DNA of 6,834 nt from Actinomycetes bacterium (GTDB taxonomy: Bacteria; Actinomycetota; Aquicultoria; CAJVYJ01; JAUVQD01), in contig JAUWIO010000038.1 of the NCBI GenBank assembly GCA_030605305.1, forward strand, positions 1 through 6,834. Direction: 5' to 3'. Position numbers and translations under genes: made by a program. Position 1 is the stretch's first letter, and each line of letters begins with the position of its first letter. Below the pieces are notes generated by a model, which did not search any database, was not told the DNA's origin, and saw only the letters and a list, made by a program, of their open reading frames with translations. Of this stretch, positions 5,247 through 6,834 are shown in pieces.

Positions 5247-6245
5247 TTGAGCGAAAAACGTAAAGCTATCGGACTGCTTTCAGGGGGACTCGATAGCCGG
5301 TTGGCAGTCAAGATGTTGCAGGAGCAGGGGATCGAGATAATCGCTCTGAATTTTGTGACACCTTTTTGTAATTGTACCGCTAAGAACAGTTGTCAGACGG
5401 AGGCGCACAAGGCTTCCGAAGAGTTCGGGATAGAGCTCAAGGTGGTCCCGATGTTCGAAGAGTTCATGGAGGCGGTCAAATATCCGAAATACGGCCATGG
5501 CAGCGGCATGAATCCTTGCCTCGATTGCCGCATCTTAATGTTCAAGATGGCCAAAGAATACATGGAGAAGGTAGGAGCGTCTTTTGTCGTGACCGGAGAA
5601 GTCTTGGGTGAACGCCCGATGTCGCAGCGTCTCGACGCTATCCGGATCATCGAGCGGGACAGCGGGCTCGAGGACTTGATAGTCAGACCGCTCTCGGCCC
5701 AACTTTTTGAGCCGTCCAAGCCCGAGCGGGAGGGCTGGATAGACCGGGAGAAACTGTTAGCGATCTCCGGCCGTTCGCGTAAGCCGCAGATGGCCCTGGC
5801 GGAAGAATTGGACATGCGGGACTATCCGTGTCCGGCCGGCGGATGCCTGTTGACCGATAAGCATTTCGCCGACAAGCTTCGGCGTTGCCTGGCCAAGCAG
5901 GAGAATCCCGACAGAAACGATATATTGGTTTTGAAAGTGGGCCGTCACTTCGAAGCGCCCTCCGGCGCTCAGATCATCATCGGTCGCAACGAAGCCGAAA
6001 ACGAACGGTTGGAACAATTAAGGAAAGACACGGACTGGATCATTGCGGCGGTGGATTGGCAGGGACCGACGACACTCGTGCGGGGCCCCAGAGTCACGAG
6101 CGACGACCTCGAGTCGGCCGCCCGTATGACAGCCGGTTACGGCAAGGGTCGCGAGGCGGCGGATGTCGCCGTATCCTGCGGCAAGAGAGATGGCGAGGAA
6201 GTGCTGTTGACCGTCTTGCCGACGAGAGAGGTGCAGCATGCTTAA
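5247..6245 (+). CDS. PP-loop ATPase with NFACT-R-like domain, predicted tRNA thiolation enzyme
   Basis: A 332-residue protein beginning directly with an adenylating PP-loop domain (LLSGGLDS, residues 10-17), like the catalytic part of ThiI and MnmA. Further marks are PFCNCTAKNSC (Cys41, 43, 49), GMNPCLDCR (Cys91, Cys94), VVTGEVLGERPMSQ (114-127), RPLSA (147-151), GRSRKPQMALAEE (175-187) and YPCPAGGCLLT (Cys195, Cys200). From about residue 228 the sequence (VGRHFEAPSGAQIIIGRNEAENE, then DWQGPTTLV and a basic helix) resembles NFACT-R/DUF814, an RNA-binding domain. PP-loop plus NFACT-R proteins are known as ThiI-like candidates for RNA thiolation. The THUMP and rhodanese domains of classical ThiI are absent, so sulfur is more likely handled by the cysteines, perhaps through an iron-sulfur cluster (inference). 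Start is TTG with GAGGTG. The end overlaps the next start by 8 bases, implying translational coupling. Confidence 0.85.
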   Translation: MSEKRKAIGLLSGGLDSRLAVKMLQEQGIEIIALNFVTPFCNCTAKNSCQTEAHKASEEFGIELKVVPMFEEFMEAVKYPKYGHGSGMNPCLDCRILMFKMAKEYMEKVGASFVVTGEVLGERPMSQRLDAIRIIERDSGLEDLIVRPLSAQLFEPSKPEREGWIDREKLLAISGRSRKPQMALAEELDMRDYPCPAGGCLLTDKHFADKLRRCLAKQENPDRNDILVLKVGRHFEAPSGAQIIIGRNEAENERLEQLRKDTDWIIAAVDWQGPTTLVRGPRVTSDDLESAARMTAGYGKGREAADVAVSCGKRDGEEVLLTVLPTREVQHA

Positions 6246-6834
6246 GCCACAAGCGGATATCGGTGTTTTCGGCGGATCGGGTTTCTATTCGTTCCTTGAG
6301 GATGTCGAGGATGTCGTGATCGAGACGCCCTACGGGGCGCCGAGCGATCGAGTGATGATAGGAAAGATCGGCGGACGCCGGGTGGCGTTTATCCCGAGGC
6401 ACGGAGCCCAACATCAACACCCGCCGCATATGATAAATTATCGGGCCAATCTGCATGCGATGAAGCAACTCGGGGTCGGGCGGATAATCGGTCCCTGCGC
6501 CAGCGGCTCTCTGCAGGTAGATGTAAAGCCGGGCGACTTCGTCATCTGCGACCAGTTCGTCGATCGGACGAAGGGCCGGATAGACACTTTTTTTGACGCG
6601 CCTATCTCCACCCATGTCAGCGCCGCCGATCCCTACTGTTCACAGATGCGCGGGATCGCCGCCGATATCGGGCGCGATCAGGGGCTGAGCATTCATGATA
6701 CAGATACGGTAGTGGGGGTCCAGGGGCCGAGATTCAGCACCAAGGCTGAAAGTCGTTGGTTCTCCAGCCAGGGGTGGCAGGTCATCAATATGACCCAGTA
6801 CCCCGAAGCCTATCTCGCCCGTGAACTGGAGATA
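6238..6834 (+). CDS. mtnP: S-methyl-5'-thioadenosine phosphorylase (3'-partial)
   Basis: Purine nucleoside phosphorylase family. MTA phosphorylase cleaves methylthioadenosine, the by-product of polyamine synthesis and other SAM-consuming reactions, with phosphate to adenine and methylthioribose-1-phosphate. The 199 visible codons are open to the window edge. Motifs: IGVFGGSGFY (8-17, phosphate loop with Ser14), IPRHGAQHQHPPHMINYRAN (52-71, phosphate-binding Arg54 and His55), GPCASGSL, DQFVDRTKGRIDTFFD, VGVQGPRFSTKAESRW, and NMTQYPEAYLARE (184-196), which binds the sugar. The wording is closest to actinobacterial MTAPs. The base-discriminating aspartates follow just after the window end, so an MTI-type or broader purine specificity cannot be excluded. 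ATG start with GAGGTG (6228-6233) four bases upstream, overlapping the end of the PP-loop gene by 8 bases. Confidence 0.92.
   Translation, partial: MLKPQADIGVFGGSGFYSFLEDVEDVVIETPYGAPSDRVMIGKIGGRRVAFIPRHGAQHQHPPHMINYRANLHAMKQLGVGRIIGPCASGSLQVDVKPGDFVICDQFVDRTKGRIDTFFDAPISTHVSAADPYCSQMRGIAADIGRDQGLSIHDTDTVVGVQGPRFSTKAESRWFSSQGWQVINMTQYPEAYLARELEI

Noticed and set aside
1..6834. CRISPR arrays, tRNA or rRNA genes, insertion sequences, attachment sites, origins
   Set aside because: No direct-repeat array, cloverleaf, transposase, terminal inverted repeats or DnaA-box cluster was seen. All gaps between genes are 153 bases or shorter.

Overview
The window is a compact, gene-dense bacterial chromosome segment with no mobile element, RNA gene or repeat array. 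It most resembles a member of the Actinobacteriota, probably an anaerobic or deep-branching one. The reasons are the holA/rpsT tail-to-tail arrangement, a MurJ with the actinobacterial 'DSYNLANMMPN' style first repeat, an MTA-phosphorylase of the mycobacterial type ('VQGPRFSTKAESRW'), frequent TTG starts and what look like leaderless genes. This assignment is inference from protein style, not a database match.

Layout. (1) The 3' part of holA (DNA polymerase III delta; its start lies before base 1) runs into the tail of rpsT (ribosomal protein S20, minus strand, TTG start). (2) A 153-base divergent intergenic region separates rpsT from a plus-strand pair: murJ (lipid II flippase, TTG start) and, 14 bases on, a 79-residue free-standing NIL-domain protein. 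(3) Convergent to that pair, on the minus strand, is a 476-residue gene fusing an IscU/NifU-N iron-sulfur scaffold domain to the tRNA 2-thiouridylase MnmA. (4) Divergent from it, on the plus strand, is a tight three-gene run: a DUF523/TudS-like iron-sulfur protein, a PP-loop ATPase fused to an NFACT-R (DUF814)-like RNA-binding domain, and the first 199 codons of an S-methyl-5'-thioadenosine phosphorylase that continues past the window.

The right half (about 3060-6834) reads as a sulfur, thio-RNA and iron-sulfur neighbourhood. It holds two different PP-loop tRNA-thiolation-type enzymes with the same NPCxDC motif, an iron-sulfur scaffold domain built into one of them, a member of the family that includes a thiouracil desulfidase, a NIL protein of the kind met in sulfur-amino-acid metabolism, and a thionucleoside phosphorylase. 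The two divergent transcription units appear to share one 8-bp palindrome, AGTATACT. It supplies a TATACT -10 box to each strand, exactly 7 bases from each ATG, with no clear Shine-Dalgarno on either side. That predicts a symmetric bidirectional promoter giving two leaderless mRNAs.

A second recurring detail is that four genes with Shine-Dalgarno sites (rpsT, murJ, the NIL gene and the PP-loop gene) have an in-frame stop codon directly touching the start codon. The only non-coding stretches are short (at most 153 bases).
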